NCBI RefSeq assembly: GCF_030316885.1
Contig: NZ_JASZYQ010000009.1
Span: 62,001 to 126,000 of the forward strand
DNA length: 64,000 bases
Reading direction: 5' to 3'
Source of the DNA: Variovorax jilinensis
GTDB lineage: Bacteria > Pseudomonadota > Gammaproteobacteria > Burkholderiales > Burkholderiaceae_C
Below the pieces are notes generated by a model. That model was not told the DNA's origin and ran no database searches. It worked only from the letters and a program-made list of their open reading frames with translations. The translations under genes and the position numbers were made by a program. Of the stretch, positions 43,807-51,355 are shown piece after piece; position 1 is the stretch's first letter; every line of letters begins with the position of its first letter.

Positions 43807-44762
43807 CCGGCCAGAACCGGCGGGCGTGTCGCGTGGGCGGGTGAGGGCTCGCGCGCGCCGTAGAGAGCTCGGCGCAGGCGCAGTTCGCTGTCTGACAGCA
43901 CGGTGTCGCTGCGCCAGCGCTCCAGCGCCATCTGGATCGTGGCGTGCAGGCCCCGTTCCGTGAAAGGCTTCAGCAGGTAGCCGTAGGCACCGCTGCCGCG
44001 CGCCCGCCCCAGCACCGCGTCTTCGGAGTAGGCCGTGAGGAAGACGACCGGCACGCGACGCAGCTTGGCGATCGACGCCGCTGCCTGGATGCCGTCGCCC
44101 CCGGCGCCCAGGTTGATGTCCATGAGCACCAGGTCGGGCTGCGTTTCCCGGGCCAGATCGATCGCCTGGTCGCTGGTCGCAGCGGGCCCGATCACTTGGT
44201 AGCCCAGTCGGCCCAGGGTGTGCTGCAACAGCAGCGCGACGACGCTGTCGTCGTCGACGACCATAACCCGGACCTTCGCATCCTTCGCGACGTCGCCTGT
44301 CGGCAAGGCTAGCGCCGGCGGCTGGGCCGCCATCACCGGGCGCTCGGCCGGCCCGCCGCGCACAGTGCCAGCGATCGGGTCGCACAGGATCAGCGAGGCC
44401 CGGTAGGCCGCACGGCCTGCGAGCTTGGTGTGCAGGCCGAGCTTCTTCCAGTCCTCCTCGCGCTCCTGCGGGGTCATGGCATGCGGCGGGTCGGTCAGGG
44501 TGTGCGCCACCGCCAGCAGTGAGATGGCCGAGCGCAGGCAGAAATTGACGGCCGAGATGGCGGGGCGGGACTTGAAGTTCTGATCCTCCGTCTCGCGCAC
44601 CTGCTGCTGTTCGTCGTCGCTTAGGGCCATCAGCTCGGTCGGCGACTGGAAATTCACGGCTTCGAGCTCGCTGAAGATGTGATGCGACGCCAGCTCGATG
44701 ACGTCGATCGCGCGCACCAGAAGATCGGCAGGGCTGGTCGCCACGGGGGAAGAAGGTGTCAT
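43803..44762 (-). CDS. Response regulator with C-terminal receiver domain
   Basis: A 319-residue protein. Residues 1-150 are a helical N-terminal part with VNFQSPTELMALSDDEQQQ that I do not recognise. Residues 164-290 are a receiver: VMVVDDDSVVAL, phospho-acceptor Asp215 in LVLMDINLG, FLTAYS and YLLKPF. There is no DNA-binding domain; receivers of the VxGPA-type (GYQVIGPAATS) are often linked to ANTAR or kinase partners. It precedes and overlaps the hybrid-kinase gene, so it is likely a relay partner. It is divergent from an S24-type repressor gene (168-base gap). Confidence 0.88.
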   Translation of the reverse strand: MTPSSPVATSPADLLVRAIDVIELASHHIFSELEAVNFQSPTELMALSDDEQQQVRETEDQNFKSRPAISAVNFCLRSAISLLAVAHTLTDPPHAMTPQEREEDWKKLGLHTKLAGRAAYRASLILCDPIAGTVRGGPAERPVMAAQPPALALPTGDVAKDAKVRVMVVDDDSVVALLLQHTLGRLGYQVIGPAATSDQAIDLARETQPDLVLMDINLGAGGDGIQAAASIAKLRRVPVVFLTAYSEDAVLGRARGSGAYGYLLKPFTERGLHATIQMALERWRSDTVLSDSELRLRRALYGAREPSPAHATRPPVLAG

Positions 44763-44872
44763 GGGGTCCTTTTGTTCAGCTCGACATCGGGGGCATGATC
44801 GGTGCCGCTCTCGGGTCCTCCAGCGTGCTGAACTGGGCCTTCAAACCCGACACGGCTCCTGCCCACCGGGTA

Positions 44873-44893
44873 TATGATTATTTTTTCATCATA
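44873..44893. promoter_or_regulatory. A/T-rich dyad between relay operon and repressor
   Basis: TATGAT (44873-44878) and ATCATA (44888-44893) form a perfect dyad with a 9-base T-rich centre, in an A/T island (44871-44915) within otherwise GC-rich DNA, 38 bases before the repressor ATG. It is a good candidate for the repressor operator and overlapping divergent promoters. Confidence 0.5.
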
Positions 44894-44930
44894 ACGGATT
44901 AATTTAATATCAAGGCGGAAAGGCCGTTTC

Positions 44931-45557
44931 ATGACACTTCACCGTTTGATCCGCGAGGGTCGCCTCGCGCTCGGCATGACCGAACAGCAGTTCGCCGATG
45001 CGCTGGGCGTGAGCCGGGGTGCGGTTCAGTCTTGGGAGAAGCCAGGCGGCACCGCGCCGAAGCGGGCCAACCAGCCGCGTGTCGCCAAGCTGCTGGGGAT
45101 GTCGGTCGCCGACATGCTGTCCGCCACGGCCAACTTCGGCCCCGACGCCCCGACGCGCCAGACGCGCGCGGTGGTGCCGCTGGTCTCCGAGGTGGAGGCC
45201 GGCAACTACACCGCCATCGACAATTTCAAGGGCGTCGATCACCTCGAGACCATTCCGGTGACGACGCCGGTCCAGCGCCACACCTATGCGCTTCGCGTCC
45301 ATGGCGACAGCATGGAAGGCACCGGCAGGGACTCCTTCCCCGAAGGGTCGCTGATCGTCGTCGAACCCCAGATGGCGCCGTTGCCGGGCGACTACGTGAT
45401 CGTGCTCAACAAGGCCAACGAGACCACCTTCAAGCAGTTGGTCAAGGACGCGGGCGAGCTGTTTCTCAAGCCGCTCAACCCGCGTTATGCCATCCGTCCG
45501 CTGGGCGACGCGGTGGTCATCGGCGTGGTCCGCGAGCTCATCAAGCGCTTTCGCTGA
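44931..45557 (+). CDS. XRE-type repressor with S24 (LexA-like) domain
   Basis: A 208-residue repressor. The N-terminal HTH (about 5-60) reads RLALGMTEQQFADALGVSRG, then AVQSWEKPGG. The C-terminal S24 domain (about 90-205) has the catalytic Ser in HGDSMEGTGRDSFPEGSLI and the Lys in ETTFKQLV, so the Ser/Lys dyad for RecA-stimulated self-cleavage is complete. It resembles prophage CI/LexA-like repressors, but no phage genes are next to it. It is divergent from the phosphorelay operon and may repress it and itself through the dyad at 44873-44893. This would tie the relay to DNA damage (inference). Confidence 0.88.
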   Translation: MTLHRLIREGRLALGMTEQQFADALGVSRGAVQSWEKPGGTAPKRANQPRVAKLLGMSVADMLSATANFGPDAPTRQTRAVVPLVSEVEAGNYTAIDNFKGVDHLETIPVTTPVQRHTYALRVHGDSMEGTGRDSFPEGSLIVVEPQMAPLPGDYVIVLNKANETTFKQLVKDAGELFLKPLNPRYAIRPLGDAVVIGVVRELIKRFR

Positions 45558-45899
45558 GCGCTTCTCAAGTGCGCGCACCGGCTTGCGGACCGGGACGGGG
45601 CTGACGTGGGTCGAGGTGCAGAGCCCCGTCAGACCCCCAGTGCACACGACGGACGTGGGCACTGGGAGCGTCGCACCTTGCTGGTACCTGGCGCCTCGGA
45701 AAGCGTGAAATGCGGATTCGAGGCCTAGCTGTCGAGGCGGGCCGTTTGACGGGGCCGCGAGCTCGATGGAGCGGCGCCTCCCGGTAGGCAGCTGACCACC
45801 GTTGATCATCGCTGCCCGCCTGAATTCGGCTTTGCAGCACCGTTTGCTGCCTCCCGCGGCCGGCTACCGAACCAACGCTGAATCGAACTGTGTGCGAAC
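45558..45899. other. Gene-free stretch with hairpins after the repressor gene
   Basis: No gene in 342 bases. Two strong stems follow the repressor stop: GACGGGGCT/AGCCCCGTC (45594-45602 with 45622-45630) and CCAGTGC/GCACTGG (about 45636-45664). They have no T-run, so factor-independent termination is doubtful; they could stabilise the mRNA end. Confidence 0.4.
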
Positions 45900-46127
45900 C
45901 TAGAGCTGCCGCATGTTGAACGGAATCGGTCCGGAGTCGTCCGACCTCGTCACCAGGAACAAACCGGTCTTCGGCCCCTTGTACCCACCCACGTCGTACA
46001 CCAGTTCATCGAACATGTCGCCCACCTGGACGAGGTACCGGCGCGGCGTCGGCGGCGAAGGCACGCTCAGGACGACGGGCTCCTTGCGCAGGCCGCTGCT
46101 CCATAGCCGTCGATGCTTACGATTCAC
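45900..46127 (-). pseudogene. DUF1254 protein remnant
   Basis: The minus strand from about 46127 to the TAG at 45900-45902 reads VNRKHRRLWSSGLRKEPVVL, then SVPSPPTPRRYLVQVGDMFD and GGYKGPKTGLFLVTRSDD. This matches the N-terminal third of DUF1254 proteins (pattern VNRDTLYSSxxLDLxKEPVVLSVPD, RYYxxQxxDMF, RTTG, FLxVGP). Both the start and the C-terminal three quarters (including DUF1214) are absent, and the Asn-Arg-Asp region is scrambled. So it is a relic of a 450-residue-type gene, probably lost by deletion. Confidence 0.55.
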
Positions 46128-46424
46128 TCGAGACCGCGGCAGACAGGTATGTGGCACCCTGAGCAACCCGCTGGGCGCAGAATGCATCGAGGTCTGGCAC
46201 GCACCACGACGGTCCTTCAAATCTGGATTCTGGGATGCGCAAGGGCCGGTAGGCGCCTTCTGGAAGGACAAGTCGCGGCAGGCACGCGGCATCGCCCTGA
46301 AGCGGGCGTCCGATGAGTTCGTCTCCTGCGAAGTCGAAGCACGAAGCGCGAAAAATGTCACGCTTGCAGACGCATGCCGGGCGGCGACCTACCAGAATTG
46401 TTAGTTACCTTTTGTTTGCGCTCC
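46128..46424. other. Gene-free stretch before the 46425 gene
   Basis: About 300 bases without a recognisable gene. A plus-strand frame reading to 46404 has mixed wording and no start signal; I regard it as chance. The last 60 bases before 46425 are A/T-richer (TTGTTAGTTACCTTTTGTTTG) and probably hold the promoter of the next gene. Confidence 0.35.
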
Positions 46425-47216
46425 ATGCCCAATCAAGGCATGGACATCGCACACCTTCTGAGCCGCTCCGAGATCCGCGTTCACCTTGCCGAAGACGCAC
46501 TGATTGCTTGCGACATACGACGAACCATGGGCGCATCGAGGGTAGCGCGCAAGGCCACGTTCGATTTCAAGCTCGCTGGACGGGCGGGCGCCATGGAAGC
46601 GCTGGCGCGCTGGATCGCCACCGCCCCCGCACGACGCTCCATCGTGTGGGTGGTCGGCCCCGCCGATGCCCACTACTTCGTGTTGCCGTGGTCACCCGCC
46701 TGCATCGACCGGGCGCTGCGCGACGCCTATGCGCGCGAGCGCTTCGAGGAACTGTTCGAGCGTGACGCGCTGCAGTGCAAGTTCTGGTTCTCCAAGCAAA
46801 CGGCCGGAACGGGACAACTGGTGTCCTGCATCTCCAACGAGCTCCATGCCGAGCTGGCGGCGCACGCCGAGCGCGCCCGGTGCGAACTCGAGGGCATCAA
46901 GCCGACGCTGTCGACGGTTTGGGACCGATTCCGGGACATCCTCGAAGGCGAACAGGGCACGCTGTGCGTGATCGAAGGCGACCAGCAGGCCATCGTTCGC
47001 CATGATGGCACCTACATCGAGCAGATCACGGTGAAGTCTGGCAAGGACGTGAAGACCTTGCCTACCGCACGCCACGGCAAGGTGCGGCTCTTTTCGAACA
47101 GGAGCACACGCATGCCGGCCGCCAGGGACTACGCCGAGCTCAACCTGCCGACCAACCGCGGATTTGTCGCGACGAACGATTCGGCCTATTCGTTTGCTCT
47201 CTGCGGCCCCCTCTGA
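46425..47216 (+). CDS. Unknown protein, about 263 residues
   Basis: A soluble protein with no signal peptide or TM helix. The N-terminal half alternates beta strands and helices (SRSEIRVHLAEDALIACDIR, SIVWVVGPADAHYFVLPW), and the C-terminal half continues with LVSCISNELHAELAAHAER and a second strand-rich part (GTLCVIEGDQQAIVRHDG). The layout recalls actin-like assembly ATPase folds of PilM/GspL type, but no nucleotide motif is evident, so this is only an impression. Start candidates are ATG 46425 and 46440. A small membrane protein gene follows 8 bases after the stop, so the two form a pair. Confidence 0.6.
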   Translation: MPNQGMDIAHLLSRSEIRVHLAEDALIACDIRRTMGASRVARKATFDFKLAGRAGAMEALARWIATAPARRSIVWVVGPADAHYFVLPWSPACIDRALRDAYARERFEELFERDALQCKFWFSKQTAGTGQLVSCISNELHAELAAHAERARCELEGIKPTLSTVWDRFRDILEGEQGTLCVIEGDQQAIVRHDGTYIEQITVKSGKDVKTLPTARHGKVRLFSNRSTRMPAARDYAELNLPTNRGFVATNDSAYSFALCGPL

Positions 47217-47224
47217 GCGCCTCG

Positions 47225-47413
47225 ATGCTCAGGGCAGGTTTGTTTCTCATGTCTCCGGTCCTGTCGATAGGCCTGATCGGCGCATTTGGTATTGCCACGT
47301 TGGCGGTGGTCTTTGGGCTCTGCTTGCTAACCGTGGTGTTTTCCTCCAGCAGGATCGAAGAAGGCGACGACGTGCCGGACACCGAAACCCAGCGCGCAGC
47401 CCTTGGCGTGTGA
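47225..47413 (+). CDS. Small membrane protein
   Basis: A 62-residue protein with one long or two short hydrophobic segments (about 5-40: SPVLSIGLIGAFGIATLAVV, then FGLCLLTVVF) and a polar C-terminus (SSRIEEGDDVPDTETQ). The start is ATG 47225 or 47249. It follows the unknown 263-residue gene by 8 bases and probably is its membrane partner. No family is recognised. It is convergent with the luxI-like gene. Confidence 0.5.
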   Translation: MLRAGLFLMSPVLSIGLIGAFGIATLAVVFGLCLLTVVFSSSRIEEGDDVPDTETQRAALGV

Positions 47414-47445
47414 CAAAGTCAGCCGGCGTCGTGCGTTGAACACGA

Positions 47446-48036
47446 TCAGTGCGTGGGTCTCGCGATCACCTTGCGCTGCCGTGCCTCGACTTCGATCCAG
47501 CACGCGAAGATCGGGTGCCCGCCAACGATCATCGGTGGCCCTGCGCGGTGTGCGCGAAACCCTTCCCGGCGCAGCAGGCGTTCAATACCCAGCGGTGACA
47601 CCGTGATGATCCGCTCGGCGCCTTGCGCGGCCGCTACCGCGATCGATTCCTCCAGCAGTGCGACCGCCACCTCCGATGAGAACTGGCTCAGGGCGCTGGA
47701 CTGTGGCGCGTCAAAATCGACGGCCGCGAAGCGCGACAGCTCCCATACCCGCGGATCGCAGGGCGGGGGGGCGCCGCCCAGCAACTGCGGAAAGACCTCG
47801 CCAAGGAGGTAAGGGCTCGTCGTCGGCAACAGTCGCGCTGTTCCCACGACCTGGGCATCGGCGTTGCGCGCCGCGAGATACAGCGTGTCGTTGTGGTCGA
47901 ACTGGTCCCGTTCGAGCCCCTGTTCCGTCACGAGGTCCCAACCCAGGGTCTCCACGAAGACCTTGTAGCGATAGCGTCCCACGTCCTCCATGACTTGGGG
48001 TGCGAGATGAGCAGGCCGGCCGGCAATTATTTCCAT
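47446..48036 (-). CDS. LuxI-family acyl-homoserine-lactone synthase
   Basis: A 196-residue autoinducer synthase making an N-acyl-homoserine lactone from acyl-ACP (or acyl-CoA) and S-adenosylmethionine. The invariant residues of the family are in place: Arg23, Phe27, Trp33, Asp44, Asp47, Arg68, Glu99 and Arg102 (RYRYKVFVETLGWDL, DQFDHNDTLY, GTARLLPT, WELSRFAA). It resembles the CepI/BpsI branch of Burkholderiales. The chain length of the signal cannot be told. A lux-box-like dyad lies 57 bases before the start, and a DUF4902 (RsaM-like) gene is directly upstream in the same direction, with a LuxR gene divergent from that. Confidence 0.93.
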   Translation of the reverse strand: MEIIAGRPAHLAPQVMEDVGRYRYKVFVETLGWDLVTEQGLERDQFDHNDTLYLAARNADAQVVGTARLLPTTSPYLLGEVFPQLLGGAPPPCDPRVWELSRFAAVDFDAPQSSALSQFSSEVAVALLEESIAVAAAQGAERIITVSPLGIERLLRREGFRAHRAGPPMIVGGHPIFACWIEVEARQRKVIARPTH

Positions 48037-48092
48037 TTGTGTCTTTCCCGAGGTGTGTCGGGTGCATTTCAGCGTCGGCTCGGCAGTCGCGA

Positions 48093-48112
48093 AACTATCA
48101 AATCTGGTAGGT
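48093..48112. promoter_or_regulatory. Candidate lux box upstream of luxI
   Basis: A 20-base imperfect dyad, ACCTACCAGATTTGATAGTT on the minus strand, close to known CTG-N10-CAG-type lux boxes (6 of 8 arm positions pair). It is between the DUF4902 stop and the luxI start, centred about 66 bases before the ATG, where a LuxR-type activator would bind to drive luxI. Confidence 0.55.
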
Positions 48113-48504
48113 CAGGTGGAATAGCGCTGGCACACGGCATCGAATGCCTGAACGTTCCAGTCGAAGGTGTCGATGAAATTCGCCAGAACCTCGAGACTTT
48201 CGTCCCAAGGAAGCGGCTCATGGTCGGCACGTACCACGAGCACGTTGGTGCGCGGAAGCCCTTGGCGGACGACGTGCGGCGAAGCCTGGCGGGTCTCCAG
48301 GTGCCAGTCCCAGCCCAGCGTGAGGCCGGGCTCTTGCGCGCTGACCCATTCGGTGTATCCAGACAGATGTGTGCCGGCGCCGCATCGGGACCCTGCTGCG
48401 CCTTGTTCCGCCTCATCGATTCCGGAAATGAGATGCGTGAGCGTCATGCGCTCGAGATCCTGGGGGCGAAGCCGTAGCAACCCATCGGCTGTAAATGTAC
48501 TCAT
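48112..48504 (-). CDS. DUF4902 protein, RsaM-like quorum-sensing modulator
   Basis: A 130-residue soluble protein. The frame is open further upstream but the family begins with MSTFTADGLLRLRPQDLERM. Conserved-looking blocks are HLISGIDEAEQG, LSGYTEWVS, LTLGWDWHL and GLPRTNVLVVRADHEPL. Proteins of this type sit between luxI and luxR genes in Burkholderia and some pseudomonads, where RsaM lowers signal production by a mechanism not fully solved. The position here, between luxI (minus) and luxR (plus), is the same. It is transcribed toward luxI, with the lux box in the gap. The link DUF4902 = RsaM is from memory of the family. Confidence 0.78.
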   Translation of the reverse strand: MSTFTADGLLRLRPQDLERMTLTHLISGIDEAEQGAAGSRCGAGTHLSGYTEWVSAQEPGLTLGWDWHLETRQASPHVVRQGLPRTNVLVVRADHEPLPWDESLEVLANFIDTFDWNVQAFDAVCQRYST

Positions 48505-48777
48505 AGGGATATTTTGTGATGGGAACGGCGGTGCGCCGCGCCATCTCAGAGCTTGCGTGTGCGCAACGCATAGATCAACCCCCACTTTTAAGAGGCTCCA
48601 TGCGAGCGAGGCAGAGTTCACAATCAGTGAAGATTTCGGGAACCTGACGGCTGCACTGTGCACTTTGAGATTGTCATAACGTTGGATTGCGCGCATCGTA
48701 AGGAAACCCGGGGAGCTGTCGTCACCGTTGCCACCCTTCAGACCTAGTCTGTTCGCCGCTTTTCACACTCACGTTCC

Positions 48778-49491
48778 ATGCAGCCGTTTCACGAAAATCT
48801 CCTGACCGCGCTCGACCGCGCGGTCGACGAGGAGGAGGTGTTTCAAGCGCTGCTGGCAGCAGCCCGGCAACTGGGTTTCGAGCACTGCGCGTATGGTCTG
48901 CGCCTGGCCGTCCCGATCTCCAATCCGAAGGTCATTACGCTGAACAACTACCCGCTTGTCTGGCAAACCCGCTATATGGAAGCAGGCTACTTGGCGATCG
49001 ATCCCAGCGTGCGCCACGGGCAGAGCAACCAGACCCCGATCCTCTGGGACGATGCCCTCTTTTCATCGGCTGAGACGCTTTGGGCCGAGGCCAAGGACCA
49101 AGGTCTGCGGCACGGCTGGGCCCAGTCCAGTCTCGACGGGTTTGGCGTGGGCGGGATGCTGACGCTATCTCGCTCCTGCGAGGTATTGACGGCGCTCGAA
49201 CTGCGCGAGAAGGACAGCGAAATGCGATGGCTGGTCCAGGCCGCGCACATCTCGCTGTCGCGCTTGATGAAGCGGAAACACGCGCCACAGCCCGTGGTCC
49301 CGCTGACCCCGCGCGAGATCGAGGTCCTGAAATGGAGTGCTGACGGGAAGACGGCCAGCGAGATCGGCGAAATCCTTTCGATCTCCGTGCCGACGGTGAA
49401 CTTCCACATCAAGAACGTCGTTCACAAGATGAAGGCGGCCAACAAGACCGCTGCCGTGGTTCAGGCGCTGATCTCTGGATTGCTGCACTGA
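48778..49491 (+). CDS. LuxR-family quorum-sensing regulator
   Basis: A 237-residue regulator with an N-terminal acyl-homoserine-lactone-binding domain. The key ligand-pocket residues, by alignment to TraR, are all present: Trp62, Tyr66, Asp75, Pro76, Trp90 and Gly113. The C-terminal HTH (about 175-233) has LTPREIEVLKWSADGKTASE and VNFHIKNVVHKM. It should respond to the signal made by the LuxI protein encoded 740 bases away, activating luxI via the lux box at 48093-48112. The divergent gap to the DUF4902 gene is 273 bases. Confidence 0.93.
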   Translation: MQPFHENLLTALDRAVDEEEVFQALLAAARQLGFEHCAYGLRLAVPISNPKVITLNNYPLVWQTRYMEAGYLAIDPSVRHGQSNQTPILWDDALFSSAETLWAEAKDQGLRHGWAQSSLDGFGVGGMLTLSRSCEVLTALELREKDSEMRWLVQAAHISLSRLMKRKHAPQPVVPLTPREIEVLKWSADGKTASEIGEILSISVPTVNFHIKNVVHKMKAANKTAAVVQALISGLLH

Positions 49492-49527
49492 TCGCAACGG
49501 CTGGGGACACCAGCTGCAATCGACTTG

Positions 49528-49875
49528 ATGACCGACCAGATCCTTCGCGCTTTCACATTCTGGATACGCACCAAGTTGCGCGACGAATGTCGTGCCTATC
49601 TGGAGAGCACCAAGCTCAAGGAACTCGCGCAGGCGCCGGGCTGTCGGCGATCTGCCGCCCTGTTCCGCAATCTCGGGGACGGCACCACCGAGGTCGTGGT
49701 GATTTCCTTGTGGCAATCGATCGACTGCATCAGGGCGGCATTCGCCGAAGACTTTCAGCAACCGGGTATCGATTCCGCCGTGCGCCACAAGTTGTTCGAC
49801 CGCGAGCCGACGGTGCGACACTATGCGATCAACGACGGGGATGCATTGGCACTGGTGCCGCCAGACTGGCACTAG
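49528..49875 (+). CDS. ABM-like (antibiotic biosynthesis monooxygenase fold) protein
   Basis: A 115-residue protein that looks like a dimeric alpha/beta-barrel: CRAYLESTKLKELAQAPGC, AALFRNLGDGTTEVVVISLW and SIDCIRAAFAEDF follow the ABM pattern of a helix, a hairpin and the VVISLWxSxxxI strand. ABM proteins include small heme- or quinone-modifying monooxygenases, but many have no known role. It begins 36 bases after luxR in the same direction and could be co-transcribed with it. The start is ATG 49528; the C-terminal ALVPPDWH is family-like. Confidence 0.7.
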   Translation: MTDQILRAFTFWIRTKLRDECRAYLESTKLKELAQAPGCRRSAALFRNLGDGTTEVVVISLWQSIDCIRAAFAEDFQQPGIDSAVRHKLFDREPTVRHYAINDGDALALVPPDWH

Positions 49876-49998
49876 CCTGATTTCCTCGTCTGGAGCCACT
49901 CGCGCACCTCTACTCGCCTGCCTTCCGCAGGTCGTGCTGTGAGAACGGCTGTCAGGCCCATCGCGAGCGCAGTGCGATCGTGCACCAGCCTTCGCGGG

Positions 49999-50694
49999 TC
50001 AAGCGGGCGGCTTTGGTACCTGGTCGTAGCGCATGTCGGCTGGAGAGTGGCGGGCGATCTCTGCCCTCTGGTCCGTCTCGGCCTTGACGTGGGCCGGACG
50101 TGCCAGGATCTCCTGCTGCCAGGCCGCGAGGGCGGGCAGGTCACCAAGCAGGTCGAGGCCGCGGGCGACCTTGAGGATGGACGCGAACATGAGGTCGGCA
50201 ACCGTGAAGGTGTTGCCGACCCACCAGTCGCGCCCGTCGCGGGCCTTTTCCAACGCGGCAAGGCGCTCCTTCGCGAGTGCCCTCACAACGGGCTTGCGGG
50301 CGTCCTTTACTGCGTCGTCGTCCATGAAGTATTCGACCTCGGCGACATTGAAGAGAAACGGTTCTATCGAATTCAGGCCGGCGATCACCCATTGAATCGC
50401 GGCGGCACGCTCAGGCGTCCCTTCGCCGCCAATGCATCGCCCCGCTCGCATCGCCACGTCGAGCACGATGGCGCCACTTTCGAACATCGGTGGCCGACCT
50501 TCCTCCTCCAGCACGGGCAACTGCCCGAATGGCTGCAGGCTGTGCCGATAGCCCGCCGACTTCATCGTCGGCGCGTCGACGAGTCGGACCCGGTAGGACC
50601 AGTCAACCTCGTTGAGGATCCAGCGCACGCGGTGGTCGCGAACTTGACCGGCCGCAAATGGCGGCGCCCATTTCATGGCTGTGAGGGTGATCAT
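49999..50694 (-). CDS. Glutathione S-transferase family protein
   Basis: A 231-residue GST. The N-terminal thioredoxin-like domain (about 1-85) has the strand MITLTAMKWAPPFAAGQVRD and the glutathione-contact motif FGQLPVLEEEG with the cis-Pro, followed by FESGAIVLDVAMR. The C-terminal helical domain (about 95-215) contains WWVGNTFTVADLMFASIL, the conserved N-capping box. It probably conjugates or reduces an electrophile in the cytoplasm; the substrate is unknown. The start is the Met of MITLTAMKW; the frame is open upstream without support. It stands alone. Confidence 0.9.
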   Translation of the reverse strand: MITLTAMKWAPPFAAGQVRDHRVRWILNEVDWSYRVRLVDAPTMKSAGYRHSLQPFGQLPVLEEEGRPPMFESGAIVLDVAMRAGRCIGGEGTPERAAAIQWVIAGLNSIEPFLFNVAEVEYFMDDDAVKDARKPVVRALAKERLAALEKARDGRDWWVGNTFTVADLMFASILKVARGLDLLGDLPALAAWQQEILARPAHVKAETDQRAEIARHSPADMRYDQVPKPPA

Positions 50695-50903
50695 CTGACT
50701 GTCTCCAGTTGAACATCGGACCGGGAATGCGCCCGCACCTTGGGAAGAGCCGTCGGCTCGCCCTTGCGATGGTCCGCCGCACGACCACACTCCCTGCGCG
50801 ACGGACCAGATCGCCGATTTTCCCGAAAAGTGGCCTCGATTTCGACCTGTATTTCCGGACTCGAGGCGTAGGGCCATGCATCGGAATCGATGCTGAATCT
50901 TCC

Positions 50904-51095
50904 ATGAGAACCACCGTCGCCATCGAAGACGATCTCTTCGACAAGGCCTGGGAGATGGCCGACCCGGATATGGAGCGTCAGGCATCTTCGGCGAAGCCCA
51001 TGCGAGACCGCCTGCTGCAGCAGGCCCACGATAGGGGCGGGTTATCGCAAAGCATGCGCCAGGCGGAATCCGCGAGTGTCCGCTTTCTGAACTGA
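50904..51095 (+). pseudogene. VapB-like antitoxin, N-terminal half intact, rest broken
   Basis: The frame begins MRTTVAIEDDLFDKAWEMAD, the hallmark start of VapB-type antitoxins (RTTVAIDDxLxxKAxEL). After residue 25 the expected LVREAIxxxxxxxAxxRLAxLGG part is not recognisable and the frame ends at 63 residues. No VapC PIN-domain toxin gene follows. I read this as a decayed toxin-antitoxin locus or orphan antitoxin. The first 20 residues are convincing; the rest is not. Confidence 0.45.
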
Positions 51096-51355
51096 TTGCA
51101 GACGACCATCGGTAGGGCGCGACAGGCGCGGATGGGCCCGAAGCGGCAGTACGCCTTCTCCGAAAGCAGACTCACGGCCTGCGTCGTGCCGAGAGTGGCC
51201 TCGAAGTTCGCGCGCCGCATCGGCATGTATAGAATTCACAGTGGCGTCTCTCCACGCCTCCCGTCCGCGGAAAGGGCTGCGCCCAGGTTTCAGATCACAG
51301 CGCATTCACATGCGACTCCCGGCCAACCAGCGGACAGGCCGACTTTGGAGATCGT
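51096..51355. other. Intergenic stretch upstream of the DUF1835 gene
   Basis: 260 bases with no convincing gene. TATAGAATTCACAG around 51229-51242 is the only A/T-rich spot and may contain the promoter of the DUF1835 gene. The VapC toxin expected after the antitoxin remnant is not present here in any frame. Confidence 0.35.

Noticed and set aside
45594..45630. Hairpin as an intrinsic terminator of the repressor gene
   Set aside because: The 9-base stem is perfect but no T-run follows, and the loop of 19 bases is long; kept only as a noted structure.
50978..51226. Minus-strand frame of 82 codons with partly natural wording
   Set aside because: It overlaps the antitoxin remnant, has no partner or motif, and its start lies next to a weak A/T-rich spot only.
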